Positions 20,005 through 33,007 of a stretch of 64,000 nucleotides of DNA are shown piece by piece. The notes below the pieces were generated by a model that saw only the letters and a list, made by a program, of their open reading frames with translations, had not been told where the DNA came from and searched no databases. The translations under genes and the position numbers were made by a program. The DNA comes from Diphasiastrum complanatum (Eukaryota; Streptophyta; Lycopodiopsida; Lycopodiales; Lycopodiaceae), in contig CM055103.1 of the NCBI GenBank assembly GCA_029204225.1, positions 53,237,538 to 53,301,537 on the forward strand. The letters are read 5' to 3'. Each line of letters opens with the position of its first letter. Within the stretch, counting starts at the first letter, position 1.

Positions 20005-22600
20005 CTAAAGAATCAACATCCATCGTGGAATTCGTCCCGTTTTGCATGCTTTATTCAATAGATAAAGGAGAGCATGATGGTCGGTATAAAAGGCAAAAAG
20101 TTGGCCTAGCAAATAATGACGAAATTGTTGAGAAACATAGACCATTGCTAATGTTGCTCTGTCTGTAGTGAAATAATTAACCTCAGTTGGAACCAGCTGA
20201 CGACTTAGGAAATAGATTGGAAAATCATTTTCAAATTCTCCGGGTTGCGTTAAAACAGCACCAATGGCATACTTACTAGCATCCGTATGCACATGGAACT
20301 CCTTATTATAATCAGATATGCAAAGAATTGGTTGGGTGACTAAAGCCTATTTGAGATCTTTGAAGACTTTAATCTGTTCTTTTGTCCACCTTGGATCAGT
20401 AACGATTTTGTATACTAACCGCGCCTTATCGGCATAGTGTATTATAAAAATACAATAATAACCCATGTGGCCTAGAAAGATATAGATTTCCTTCACTATA
20501 CCTGGTAGGGGCATCTCTAGAATCACCCTGATCTTTTCAAGATCAATGGCGATACCATTTTGAGAAATGATATGGCCTAGTACCACACCATGGGTAACCC
20601 AAATTTGGCACTTTTCAAGATGAACCTCGACAATTAATGAACACTTGTTCAAGGGCATCGAGATGTTTATCCTCAAATGAATGTACACCAAGATCGTCGA
20701 GACAAATCTCTAGATTCTTGTGTAACATATACTTTAAAGCTCATTGCATCACCCTTTGAAATATCAATGGGGCATTGCATAGACCGAATGGCATAACAAT
20801 ATACGCGAATGTGCCAAACTCTGTAACAAATGCCATTTTGAAACAATCTTCAAGAGCAATTTGGACTAAGAAATAGCCACTAAAACCGTGCAGGAAGCTA
20901 AAAGCTTCTGCTCCTGCCATATCTTCGAGAATTTGTATGGTTAGAGGTAACATGAAGTGATCTGTCTCTATTTGATCATTAAGTTTTTTTAAATCCACGT
21001 AGATACGGAGTTTATCATTTTGCTTTGGTACCACCACAATTGGCGATACCCAACTTGTGTGCTCAATTTCATAAATGAAACTAGCATCGAGAAGCTTCTT
21101 AATATCTTCTCTTAATAGGTAGGGCTGGTGTGATAAGGTTTTGCTCTCACATGTATTGCACCATCCTATAGTGGGATTGTATGCACTACAACGTCAGGAG
21201 GGACCACCTTCATTTCTTTATAACTCCATGCAAACACATCTTTGTATTTGCGCAATAACTTTTCCAAATCCCGTAATTGGATTGGATTCAGGTGGGCTCC
21301 TACATGCACGACATGGTCTATGTCTTCATCATTATCCTTTAGATTTAGAGGTATGGTCTTTGCAGTTCCCTCAAAAGAAGTTGATGGTGGTTGAGGTTCC
21401 CGTTTTGGCTTTACCATACTGATGATCACATAATCAGTCATATAATCTTTAAAGTGCTGTGGATTATCATATAGTGGATCATCAACTATCTCTGGTGGGA
21501 TCTTAGGAATGTCCTCTACAAGTTTGGTTATAAAGGATGAAGCTTGACTAGGATGTTTTGGTTTTTTATCAAAGGTTTGATTAGATGTTTCAGCTTTTTG
21601 TGCATTTGGAATTGCTTATCAGTCAATCATACATCAACCTTTGATTTGTTTTTTTAGCATGCGAGGTATTTGTGTATTTGTAGCAATAGGCATGCATGGA
21701 TTTTTTTGTGTGCTTTTTCTCGAATTAAATCTTCGTCAATGGTGCTTAGGATTTCATCATTGTGTACATCCCATTGATAGACGTTTATCTTTGGTCTGTG
21801 TACATGAGTGGTGACTGGTTGTGAAGTAAAGGAAGTCTAATCTCTTTCGGTATACGACATTTTCCTAATCTTTCTGGGTCCAACAAATGGATAAGCTGGT
21901 CATCAGATAACTCATTTTCTCCCACAGTAAGAGTGCCATCCTCACTGGTGGATACTTGAGTAACAAAAGCATTTTTAGGTATCAACTCAATAGGGAGTGC
22001 ATCTATCATGTATAAAGGCAGGTTGGGAGTGTTGATATCCGTGGAGTTTATAGTTATTTCGATTGGGTCCTCTTCTTGAACTTCTTGTTCACGAAGAGTG
22101 GTGTTGACACAATCGATGGTCACTAAAGCATGACCCCAGTTAATGATATCAATGCTCTGCATGTAATGACCATTTATGGTTGAATCAATACTTTCTGGAT
22201 CATCATAGGTAGTTGACGACCAATCGTCTTCAATTCATGGAGGCTTTATCTTTTCCGTGGCATTGACATAGATTCTCCAGTCTCTGTTGACAAAAACTAT
22301 TTTGTTTTTCTTCCAATCTTGAATCACTCCGGCCATTTCTAACCAAGGCGTTCCAAGAAAGAATTGATAGATGTGTGGTTCATTAGGAAAATCTAGTACT
22401 ACACACTCTATGGTGAAAATCAAACCTGCAAATTTAATCGATAAATTGCTTATGTGTCATCATTCTTTGGTCAACAATTTATAGCTTGTACTTAGGCTTT
22501 TCCAATGTGGATATTTCGTAGGCCTTTGCTAAGAACAAGGCGATAATATTCACGCCAGACCCACTATTGAGAATGGCTTGCACTTATGGGTAAGATTTGT
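20005..22600 (-). mobile_element. Ty3/gypsy pol, broken by frameshifts and stops
   Basis: In minus-strand order: protease-like ILNSGSGVNIIA (about 22550-22585, usual Asp read as Asn); a FLGTPWLEMAGV strand (about 22340); a linker ending KYKDVFAWSYKEM and PPDVVVHTIPL (21166-21300); RT fingers and palm VVPKQNDKLRIYVDLKKLN and VMPFGLCNAP (20741-21037); an active-site stretch CLDDLGVHS (about 20680); the post-RT GHIISQNGI (about 20570); and RNase H MHTDASKYAIGAVLTQ to LSRQLVP (20005-20292). Several stops and frameshifts make it inactive. The FAWSY...DVVVHTIPL linker suggests a non-chromodomain (Tat/Athila-like) lineage; that is an inference. Confidence 0.85.
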
Positions 22601-22829
22601 AGTGCACTGGTAAAGTGATGCTGCTACCTTTAGCAACACCTATATGAAGTAAGCTCATGTCTACATTATGAACCACTTCAGCGTTTTCCGGTTGTTTCAA
22701 CTCATTTGGTATATCAGGCTGCTAGGAGCTTTGTAGTATGGCATCCCGCAGGGGTTTAAAAAACTTGACAGTCGTGTAGAAGGGCATAGTGATTTGGGCT
22801 TGTAAGAGATCAGAAAGAACCTCTATTCC

Positions 22830-23110
22830 TCATGGTCGTTGTCCCTGCGTACGTAACTGGGCAAATGACAAAGTAGAAATCAGAGGCTCTATGTATACCC
22901 ACGAGTTAGTGAATCCATTTCTATTACAATTTGGATTCCACCTCTTACAAGTGAGTGAACCCAATTCTATAAAAGTTTGGGTTCCACCTCTTACATAATA
23001 ATAGGAGGCCTCTTTATAAAAAACACAACTCAAGTTGAGAGGGTCTAAATTACTAGCTCTCATATGGTTTTCCATTTTTTTGGGAATTGCCATGTGGCTC
23101 ACAAAATGTA
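22830..23110 (-). repeat. Possible LTR fragment with TATA box
   Basis: The minus strand reads TGAGCCACATGGC, then TTTTTTATAAAGAGGCC, then two near-identical blocks AAGAGGTGGAACCCAAA and AAGAGGTGGAATCCAAA. The layout (TG start, TATA, no coding) is LTR-like, but no partner LTR was seen. Confidence 0.35.
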
Positions 23111-23209
23111 TAGCTTTAGCCTAGCACTAGTGATTCTTGTACTCTCAGACTCGGCTCTCAACTTCTCCACTGGAAGCCCTTTTGAGTGGTGAGGTTATGC
23201 ATCGACACC

Positions 23210-23831
23210 TCGGGGCATGGCATCAACTAACACCAACTTGAGAAATGGAAGTAGATCCTCCTCTTGATAGAAGCCTAAACTCATCATTCATGAAGATATC
23301 TTGAAATCCACCATAGTTGCCAAATTTTTTTGAATAGCAAAACTTTGAATAAGATTAGCATGATCATCCAACAAGCCATTAAGAACAACTTGAACAAGTT
23401 CTACTTTCTTAATGCGTTCATCGGTACATGCTAACTCATGCCTTAACCCTCAAAACAAAAGCATAAACACTTTCATCCTTCTTTTGCTTACATTGAAAGA
23501 TTTGCCTCCTAAGGATTAGTACCCTTGATGTAGACTTGGACTCATAAAGCTTCTTCAAAGCTTCCCAAGCCTCACTTGATGAAGTACACCTACCAACTTC
23601 CTTGAGAAGTTCATTTGTAACATTCATCTTGATCACATGAAGAGCTTTCTTTGCCCTCTTATCATACCTCAATTGTTCTTGAGGTGCCAAAGGTCTTTCC
23701 TCCACACCTACAAAAATATCCATCAACTCATTCATCTTAAGGAGAGACTCCATTCTCACCTCCCAAGTAGAATAGTTGCTTGAGGTAAGCCTATCATTGC
23801 TTTCCAACATGAAGCCTCCATTTGCAGCCAT
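23210..23831 (-). pseudogene. Copia gag (UBN2-type), with stops
   Basis: Starts at ATG 23831: MAANGGF, then [33 protein letters not shown]-like SSEAWEALKKLYESKS, and QKKDESVYAFVLRVKA before a stop. The frame resumes with LRHELACTDERIKK and VVLNGLLDDHANL to about 23215. No zinc knuckle or protease follows; it is cut off near unrelated sequence. Its 5' LTR lies at 24421. Confidence 0.85.
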
Positions 23832-24408
23832 GTTGCAATGACTTGATCTTCCCTTTCAACCTTCTCCAATGCACAAAGCACTCTCTTGAATGTCAACAAA
23901 TGAACTCAAGAAGAAATCACAAAAATATGGAACCTCTCAAATCTCTTTCTTGCACCAAACCCAGCAAATCCAGCACATAGAATGAAATATACTTGATCAA
24001 CAAATGATCAACCTACAATATTATGAACTTTTGTACTTTCTGAGATTGAAATACACTCTTGAAAAGTCCAACAACTTCAAACACAAGAGATCCAATCATC
24101 CACAAAAGTACAAAAAATTGAATCATTCACTTTCTACATGCAAAAGCTAGAAACTTGTCCTAGAATCCTAAAGAATGCAATAAGACATTTCTAATGCATT
24201 TAAAGTTGTCACAATCCACCTTATGAAGTGTGAAATTGGCCTACTACAAGTATTTTGTCCTACATTGAGTTTTGATTTATAGAAAATCAATTCTACACAT
24301 GAAAAATGCTTGAATTTGAGTAGAAATCAATATAGCATGCTCTAGAATTGGTGACTCCTCCAAATTCCTTGCTAAAGATGACTGATCTTTTAGTAACCTG
24401 CAACAAAA

Positions 24409-24420
24409 GCTCTAATATCA
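24409..24420 (-). other. Primer-binding site, degenerate
   Basis: The minus strand reads TGATATTAGAGC, two changes from the tRNA-Met site TGGTATCAGAGC. It directly abuts the LTR. Confidence 0.75.
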
Positions 24421-25240
<820 letters not shown>

Positions 25241-27088
25241 TTTCTACTTTTTGAGAATTATCTCATGTTGATAGTACGAGTAACTAAGGCTTTTAATGTT
25301 GTAATTAATCTTAAAAATTGTTACTTGTCACTTAAAGAATCTACATATCAAGAAAGTATAGGCACTCATCTATTTTAATATGTGGCTCACGGTACGTTGA
25401 TGTGATGATTATATGAGCCAAAAGTTTTTAGCATTGATGTTAAATACATCTAGTTTTTCTACCTAGTGACTTAACTTGTAAGTAAGATCAAAGAGTAAGG
25501 CATGTACGTTTGGAAATTGAAATGAATCGAAAAACTTTTTATGCACATTGCAAGAAAATAGGAATTTATGTCAAATATTGTGGGATGCACTTAGATTCAA
25601 GACTACAATAAGCTTAACAAAAATGGTATTATCTTATACATACATTGATAGATATAAACAAGCATGAGAAAGCTTTCATAAAGTTCATATACACCATTTA
25701 ATCTCAAATGTTAAAAATTCCTTCCCCAATGGTCTCAAGATATATACATGTAAACTTGACTCGTGAAAACAAGTGTGAGTAGGAACTTTATATTTGTATG
25801 AGGCCTCATAAAGTATTCAATTTCAAAATGTGCTCTTTTAGTTATGATTTGTTTTTTTTATAGTAGAAACAAAGTTACGCTTCCTCTTAAAAAATATTTC
25901 TAGATACCTTTAGGTATGACTATGGAATATTCACGCAAGTTCATGTAGTCTTACCTTATAGCCTTTTGTGATATGCTTGTTTATGAAGAAATGTTCAATG
26001 AGCACGCCATGATTTTTTTAATGAAAAAAGAAAGCTTCGTGAGGACAAACATTTTAAGTTATTTATTAACTTAAGACTTCTTATTTTTAAAGACTTTGTC
26101 TCATTTTACTTGATAGAAACAAGATCTCACATATATTGGTATGAGAATAGTATCCACTTTACAATGATATTCCCTTACATCACTAATAATAAAATTTTAT
26201 ACTCAACATAATGAAAAAAAACTTAGGCAATGTATACCATTGATTCACTTGAGTACATTCTAATAGCTATATGCCCCATGTGCTTCTTGCTCACAAAATA
26301 TTATTTCATGAAATCCTCTATTTTATTTTCTATAGATACAAAATAAATCCACGGTCATATAAACATCATAAATCAATGAAACTCTCATCATAATAAATAT
26401 AAACACAATGAAAGTAGTGGTACATTGCTCTCATAACTGATTACATGATTCAATAAATACACAATGATATTCTCATCTCTATGAACATACAATAAAAAAA
26501 TATCCCTTCTTATTGCATAACAACATTGCATTATAATTTATTCTCTCCCACAGATGCAGAGAAGAAGTACAATAATCTATATGGTTACATAGCACAAGTT
26601 CCTTTTGTGTGAGTCTCATGTTAGAGAAAGGATCCACAATATTTTATTTATAAATGTATTGTCAAAGTCCTTGATCGCCCTTTAATGGCAAATATGTGTA
26701 TAGTCATAGTAGGTGCTCCATGTCATACTTATCTCATGTTCTCCTTTGTGGTACATTCATTGATTGTTTGCAGTGGTGGCCATTTGATCACCATTTGGGT
26801 AGATAAATAGGTTTATGTGAAAATAATCTATTAGATGTCATCTCGTCATTAAACATTTACCAGCAAGGCTAATCTTACCAACATATTTACAACTAGTAAG
26901 TACCTACCATATTTACAAACTTTGGAAAAACTTTACAATTTACTCATAAAATAAGTTCAAAAGTTATGGTCAATATTCCTAAAGATTGTATGCAGACTTA
27001 GATACAAGTTTGACTTTGGTATGCCTTCAACTTCTTTTGAGCTGCCATTGAGCCTTGTACATTACCAAAAAATGATCTTGGTCTTAAC
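25241..27088. other. AT-rich stretch, no gene seen
   Basis: No open frame with family features and no clear LTR or inverted-repeat borders. Very AT-rich, with many short A/T runs. Confidence 0.5.
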
Positions 27089-28016
27089 TGTTGGAAAATG
27101 GTAGGATAGCAGCGGAAGATAGATGGTGGATGGTTTGTGGATCGGTAGTGCAACAATTAACAACAAAATTGGTCAAGATGAAAATTGAGTAGCAATGCAA
27201 AAGAAAGAAGCAGTAGTGAGACAAAATCTTGCACTCTGATTGAATAAAATTGAGTACAAGTGCATGGAGCAGTGCAAGCCTGATGGCGCAAAATTTCTCT
27301 AGTTGATAATCATTGATTGCTTAAAACTTGACTAACTGATCAATGTATTATAGCTGATTACAAAATATCTACTTAAAAATATTTGTTTGCAAAAAAAATC
27401 TATTTGGTATCTATTACAACCGCCTTAGAGCAATAACTATCTGTACAATAGTAGGTGAACTGCCATAAAGACTTCTGATAATTTATTTGGATCGATTTTT
27501 TCCTGATGGAAAAGAATCGATAAATGTCGGTTGATGACGAATTCGGTTAAGTCGACGAAGTCGGACATGTCGACTAATTCGGTTGATGAAGACGAGTTTG
27601 GCGGTTGATGGAGTTAGTGGGGAGATGTAGATGAATTCGGTTGATGGGTATATCATGAGAAGTTGAAGTTGATGGAATGAAGTAAGTCGGGTACTTCGAA
27701 CACTTTGATGTTGGGTACCTTGATGAAGTAAGTTGATTATATACAAGAGGAATCAATTACTTCGATGTTGATGAAGTCGGTTGAATATATATATGGGAGA
27801 AGTCAAAGTTGATGAAGTCGATGACTTCGATGTCGGACACTTCAATGTCAGACACTTCAGAGGTTAACATTTGATTATATACATGGAGAAGTCGAAGTCG
27901 ATGAAGTCGGACTTCGGACACTTCAATGACTTCAAAGTCGATGGAGTCGATTTCGGCTGAATCTTTCAGGATGCTCATTACTCCATGGATTTGGTCCTGA
28001 GCATTAAAATCCAACA
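27089..28016 (-). repeat. 928-bp 3' LTR of a copia element
   Basis: Minus strand: polypurine tract CCACATTAAGGGAG (28017-28030), then TGTTGGATTTTAATG, ending CCATTTTCCAACA at 27089. The inverted ends TGTTGGA/TCCAACA support the limits. The length is nearly the same as the LTR at 43622-44550 (929 bp), which follows the same polypurine tract. The interior (27500-27960) is a low-complexity field of GATGAAGTCGG and ACTTCGATG words. Confidence 0.85.
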
Positions 28017-29985
28017 CTCCCTTAATGTGGATCCTAGAAAGATTCGATCTTCAGATTTAGCTGATTGTTAAATTTGAGATGGTGCTCCTTGGTGAAGTAA
28101 TCTACTGCCATAGACTCTGTCCTGAAGTAGATCAAAGAAATTAGCCTTGTGCTTTGGTTGTCACAATAGATGGGCGTTGAATGTGACTGAAAAAATTCGA
28201 TATTTGCAAGTAGGTTTGTCAACCAAATTGTAGCATTTGAGGCAGTTGAAAAGTCCGATTATGTGGACGATAATATTACTGGAACTATTTTGGCTGTGAG
28301 AGATTGGGCTTTGATTGTATGAAAATACAGATTCAAAAGTCGATATTCTGGTGTTGAAGTCTACTACCCATTCTGCATTTGTGTAGCCTTTGAGAATATT
28401 GGCTGATGGGTCCAGTGCTAACATGCATTTCAGATCCTTCAAAAAATTCAAATTGTTACTAAGTAGTAGTGTATCATCTACATAAAGAGTAGTGATAATG
28501 GAAGGATTCGATACAGACTTGAAGTAAATATTTGAGTCTACCAAGTTTGGATAAAAACCATTCTTGTTTAGAACTGCAAGTGTGATGTCTTCTTCTGCCT
28601 TGCACTGGTCAGCATCAATGGATGACTTTGCCTCTGAAATAGTGTTGAGTTCCTACACAAAGTAGTAGGCCGAATCATCCACGAATAGGGATGGAGGCTA
28701 TCTGGATCAATTCGAATTTATGTGTTGAAATTCGATCCTTTGATGTTGTTCCATTTGTTGAGGGACTGCCTCATTGTCGAAGGAGTCGTTGTCAAGTTTG
28801 TGATCAACACTGAGTTCGAAGTTGTCGACTCTTGGATTGGAAGTCGATGGAGCTTTCCCCTTGTGGTTGAAGAATTGATCTTCCACAAAGATGACATCTC
28901 TGCTCATGAAGGTTTTTTGAGAGTCCAGATTGAAGAGCATGTATGTTTGATGGTCTGAAGAATAGTTGATGAAGATCAACCTTTTGCTGGTGTCATCTAG
29001 CTTCCTACTTAGATCAGCGGGGATCTGAGAGTAGGCTTTGCATCCAAACACTCGAATATTTGTGAGTGATGGCTTCGATCAAGTCCACACCTCATAAGGT
29101 ATCTTGCCATTCAGGGCCTCTAAAATGGATCGATTTTGAAGGTAGGCTGCTATAGTAACAACTTCTGCCTAGAACTTCTTTGGAAGAGATGCATGGGCCA
29201 GCATGCTCCTTGCACTTTCAATGATGACCGAGTCTTCCATTTAGCTACACCATTGGACTGAGGTGAGCTGCTAATTGAATATTGTTGTAGATGTATCCGA
29301 TTGGCCTTGCAGAAAGCTTTGAACTCGATGGAGATAAATACTCCCCCTCCATCAGAGCATAGAGCTTTGATTATTTTCTGGGTCAATTTTTCTGATGATG
29401 CCTTGACCTGCATGAAGAACTTGAGAGTATGAATTTGTTCTTCAAGAAATATGTTGTAGTCCTCCGAGAGAAGTCATCAATAATAGTCAGCAAATAGACA
29501 GCTCCCCATGTGGAAATAGTTTGCATAGGACTACAAATGTCCATGTGTACAAGATCTAACAAATTTCTAGAAGTACATTCTAAATTTGAACTTCTAACAT
29601 GCTTACTAAAAATACAGCTTTTACATGGAGTATCAGATTTGTCAGTGACAGGTAAATCTTGCACTAAGTTTTGTTTCGACATTTGCTGAATACAACTGGC
29701 ATTTAAATGGCCTAATCTGAAATGCCAAAGCATATCAATTGATTCAGAAGTTGAGGTAAAAAGAGCTTGACTACTTGTGGAATAAGAGTGACTGATTTTG
29801 TACAAATTGCCACACCTTCTACTGAAAGCAAAAACTTTCCTAGATTCGTCAAGAATAGTGTAGACCTGCCTATCAAATTCAACCCTCTGATCTGAATATG
29901 TGATTTTGCTAACTGAGAGCAGGTTTTTGGTTAGATTTGGAATGTGAAGAACATTGGACAAAAACATTACATCACCTTAATTCAT
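28017..29985 (-). mobile_element. Copia pol, internally deleted and frameshifted
   Basis: Minus-strand order: VLHIPNLTKNLLSVSKI and WHFRLGHLNASCIQQ (pre-integrase) with C-x2-C of CKSCIFSKHV; integrase start DLVHMDICSPMQT...LLTIIDDFSR; then CSDGGGVFISIEFKAF and QQYSISSSPQSNGVAKWK (29150-29413); FGCKAYSQIPADL...RDVIFVEDQF (28707-29051); a jump to IITTLYVDDTLLLSN (YVDD RT motif, 28161-28544); and the RNase H tail IYCDNQSTRLIS...MAVDYFTKEHHL (28034-28222). The first half of RT and the core of RNase H are deleted. No gag or 5' LTR was found; the element stops near 29985. Confidence 0.85.
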
Positions 29986-31689
29986 TGACAGATTATGTAT
30001 GCATCATATATGATCTCCTCATCTCAATGTGAGTGGTACAAGGGAACCCAAAGACCCACTATCATTATTGTATCTCTTTAATTCATACTCAACCTACTGA
30101 TAAAAATGTTCACCCTTTGTTCTACAATAAGGCACTCCAACCCTCTCATGTAGCAAACCTTTGGGAGATCTCATGCTTCAGTAAAGAGTGAAGCTATATG
30201 TTGGATGACCATGCTCTACTACACAATTGAGACTAGCTCCTAAACACCACATAAATTGCATCATTTACAAGCACATAATAAAAGAAGATGCAAAAATATT
30301 GGAAATAGTTAACATAATCGTCGTTGAAAAGGGCCATCTTAAGCTCCACCAAATGTAGTGAGGGAGGAGCAAAATTTTTTAAGTATCAAAATATTGAAGG
30401 TAAATATGTTGATGCAAGGAAGGGTTTAAAATTTATTGAATTTGGCCAATAAAAAATCCCAAGCAAGATGACAATGAGTCCAAGTACGATGAGAAATGTC
30501 TACAATGATGTGGAAAGCATCACTAAGATTGTATTTTTCTAAGAGAACACACCCAATTTGCAATAAGGGCCAACACCATCTCCATGTTTAGAGTATATAT
30601 TGAGAGCTTCGCCCATCCCCATGTTTAGTGTACAACAACAAACTCATCATCCTCAATTGTAGGAACAACTTTCAAAATTGGGTATGAACATGAGAAGTGC
30701 AAAGGGCATATATGTTATAAAAAGAGAAGACAAAGCCCATTTCGTTTAGAGTAACTAAAGTCCATCTACAAACATGGTTGACGATAGCTCAACCATGATT
30801 GTAGTCCAATATTTAAGATCAAATTAATAACCCAGGTTGGGTGCCTTGAGCTTGACAGGAGTGTAGTTACATGAATGACAAAATGTTGGATAACACTTGG
30901 CGATAGCTCTAATTTTAGTCACTTGGAGGGCATTAATAGAAGTGAGATCATGAAATTTATGTATTTCCCATGCAAGTGTATACTATTAGGTAGGGATTTC
31001 ATGTTAAGTGAGAATACATACATGTTAAGTGAGAATATTCATGAAAAAATACTTAATGGGCAAGTATTTCATAGTGATAATATTGTAAAAGCATCTTTGA
31101 GAAATAGTCCTTTGACCTTACTTCTATTCTTCCCTTTGTAATGCACTTCATACATACTAAAGGCCTAAGTACAATACCCCCAATTCTCTTTGAATCATGT
31201 TGAGTTGATTATCAACATAAATTTTAATAAAGTGAAGAGGTACTCTTGATAAGTGGCATGAGTAAGTTCATGTACTTGTGTATATGTCATTAAAGCATGC
31301 AGTGATGAGAAAAATGACATTCAAAGTACACATTTGAAAAAAATTGTGTACTATAAAATGTGCTCATAGAAAAGCTTTGACATGCTCAAGAAAAACCTAT
31401 CAATACATATCTTTTGGAACTCGGTTGGCTTAGGTGTAAGAAGTTTGTAAAATTGTTATGTAATAGTCGCAATGTTTTTTTAAGTTCTAAACACATAAAA
31501 ATATAAGATATTTTAAGCTAATAAATTTTTCTTTTTTATATACTTTAGAGTATTTAGAATCTAGTATCTACACTACTACACGATGATGAAATCTAAATCT
31601 TTTTCAATAAAAATAATAGACCTTCAAACTCCATGGACCTTGAGAAGTGAGATAAAATATAGCTTAGAATAGTGAGTCCAATGCGAACC

Positions 31690-31692
<3 letters not shown>
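29986..31692. other. No gene seen
   Basis: AT-rich, with short open frames only. TACATGTTAAGTGAGAATA-like words are doubled near 31000-31040. Nothing here can be named. Confidence 0.5.

Positions 31693-31771
<79 letters not shown>
31693..31771 (+). repeat. Compound (CT)n(CA)n microsatellite
   Basis: About 16 CT units pass straight into about 23 CA units without a break. Confidence 0.95.
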
Positions 31772-31773
<2 letters not shown>

Positions 31774-32405
31774 ACCTTACGAAGATTAAGGATCACCGAT
31801 AATAATAAAAAGACTACCAAAGATGTTTCTTGGAACCTTTGCACTTAACATGCCATCACATTTGAATCTATCGAGTAATTTCAGACTAGTAGCAAGGCCC
31901 TTTGACTTGGTGCCTATTTTAAAATTTTGGCAAGTGAGTGATGGACAGTGGACCACCGCCCTTTCAAGCTTGTCGAGCAAGTGCCGAATGCAGGGTCACA
32001 ATCTATTGGCGAATTTGAATCCCTATGATCTGACTCGTTCATTTTTGTTAAGTTGCCCTTGACAACTCAACATGGAGGTCAATGTTCCTAGGCCCAATTG
32101 CCCCTAGGTGGCATCAATGGGATGGATGACTCCATTTAAAATTTGGGACTTGCCATGCAATGTAATCTAGAACCACCCTTAGGTTAAACCAAGACGTATA
32201 TCCTAGACATGGTGAAGCTAGTGCAATGTGATCCCACCACAATCAATAGTGAACACTGTTTTTTCTTTATGAATTGGTTTATGTAAAGTATGTACACCTT
32301 ACATCACAAGCTATAGAAGGTGGACAAGGCTTCAAATGAGCCACATGTGCACCACACTGAATGAGCACTTGTGCACCACACTTGAACCAAGGCTTAAGCT
32401 TTAGG

Positions 32406-32660
32406 AGCATGGTGGGTACAAGTGACTATGAATCATAGATAGATATTTGAATACATTCCACTCAACATAGTGGGCACAAGTGCCTATGAATCATGGATGG
32501 ATATTTAGAAATGTATGGCACCATATTCGAGTAGGCTTAACATGGTGGGCACCGTATTCGAGTAGGCGCAACATGGTGGGCACTCGGCACAAGTGACTAA
32601 ATCATATATCATAGATGGATATTTAGAAATGTATGGCACTATATTTGAGCTGGGTGATTG
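32406..32660. repeat. Local tandem repeats downstream of the glyoxal oxidase gene
   Basis: Blocks CATGGTGGGCACAAGTG, GAATCATGGATGGATATTT, AGAAATGTATGGCAC and ATATTCGAGTAGGC recur two to four times in shuffled order. The flanking 31772-32405 and 32661-32916 hold nothing recognisable. Confidence 0.65.
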
Positions 32661-32914
32661 TTGTCATCTTTCAACCATGATTGGACATTGGACAAAGTTC
32701 CAAATCATAATACAACATGTGCCATGAATACACAAGAGATCACAATGTAAGATACATAGCATGATCTTCCTTACAAGAAATATGCTGAAAAAAAGAGATT
32801 TTTATTCACTAAATATTGCATGGAAACATATTTGGGTGTTTCCTTGAAATGGGAAACATTTTTTTCCACCAAAAAATATGATATTGTAAACTATGATCCT
32901 TAAGAGATGATCAG

Positions 32915-32916
<2 letters not shown>

Positions 32917-32958
<42 letters not shown>
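32917..32958 (+). repeat. (TC)21 microsatellite
   Basis: About 42 bp, ending 49 bp from the stop codon of the glyoxal oxidase gene, so probably within its 3' UTR as a GA run. Confidence 0.95.
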
Positions 32959-32961
<3 letters not shown>

Positions 32962-33007
32962 CCATAGCCATAGCTCTCTTACTCGCCATAGCCAGAGCTA
33001 TCTACCT

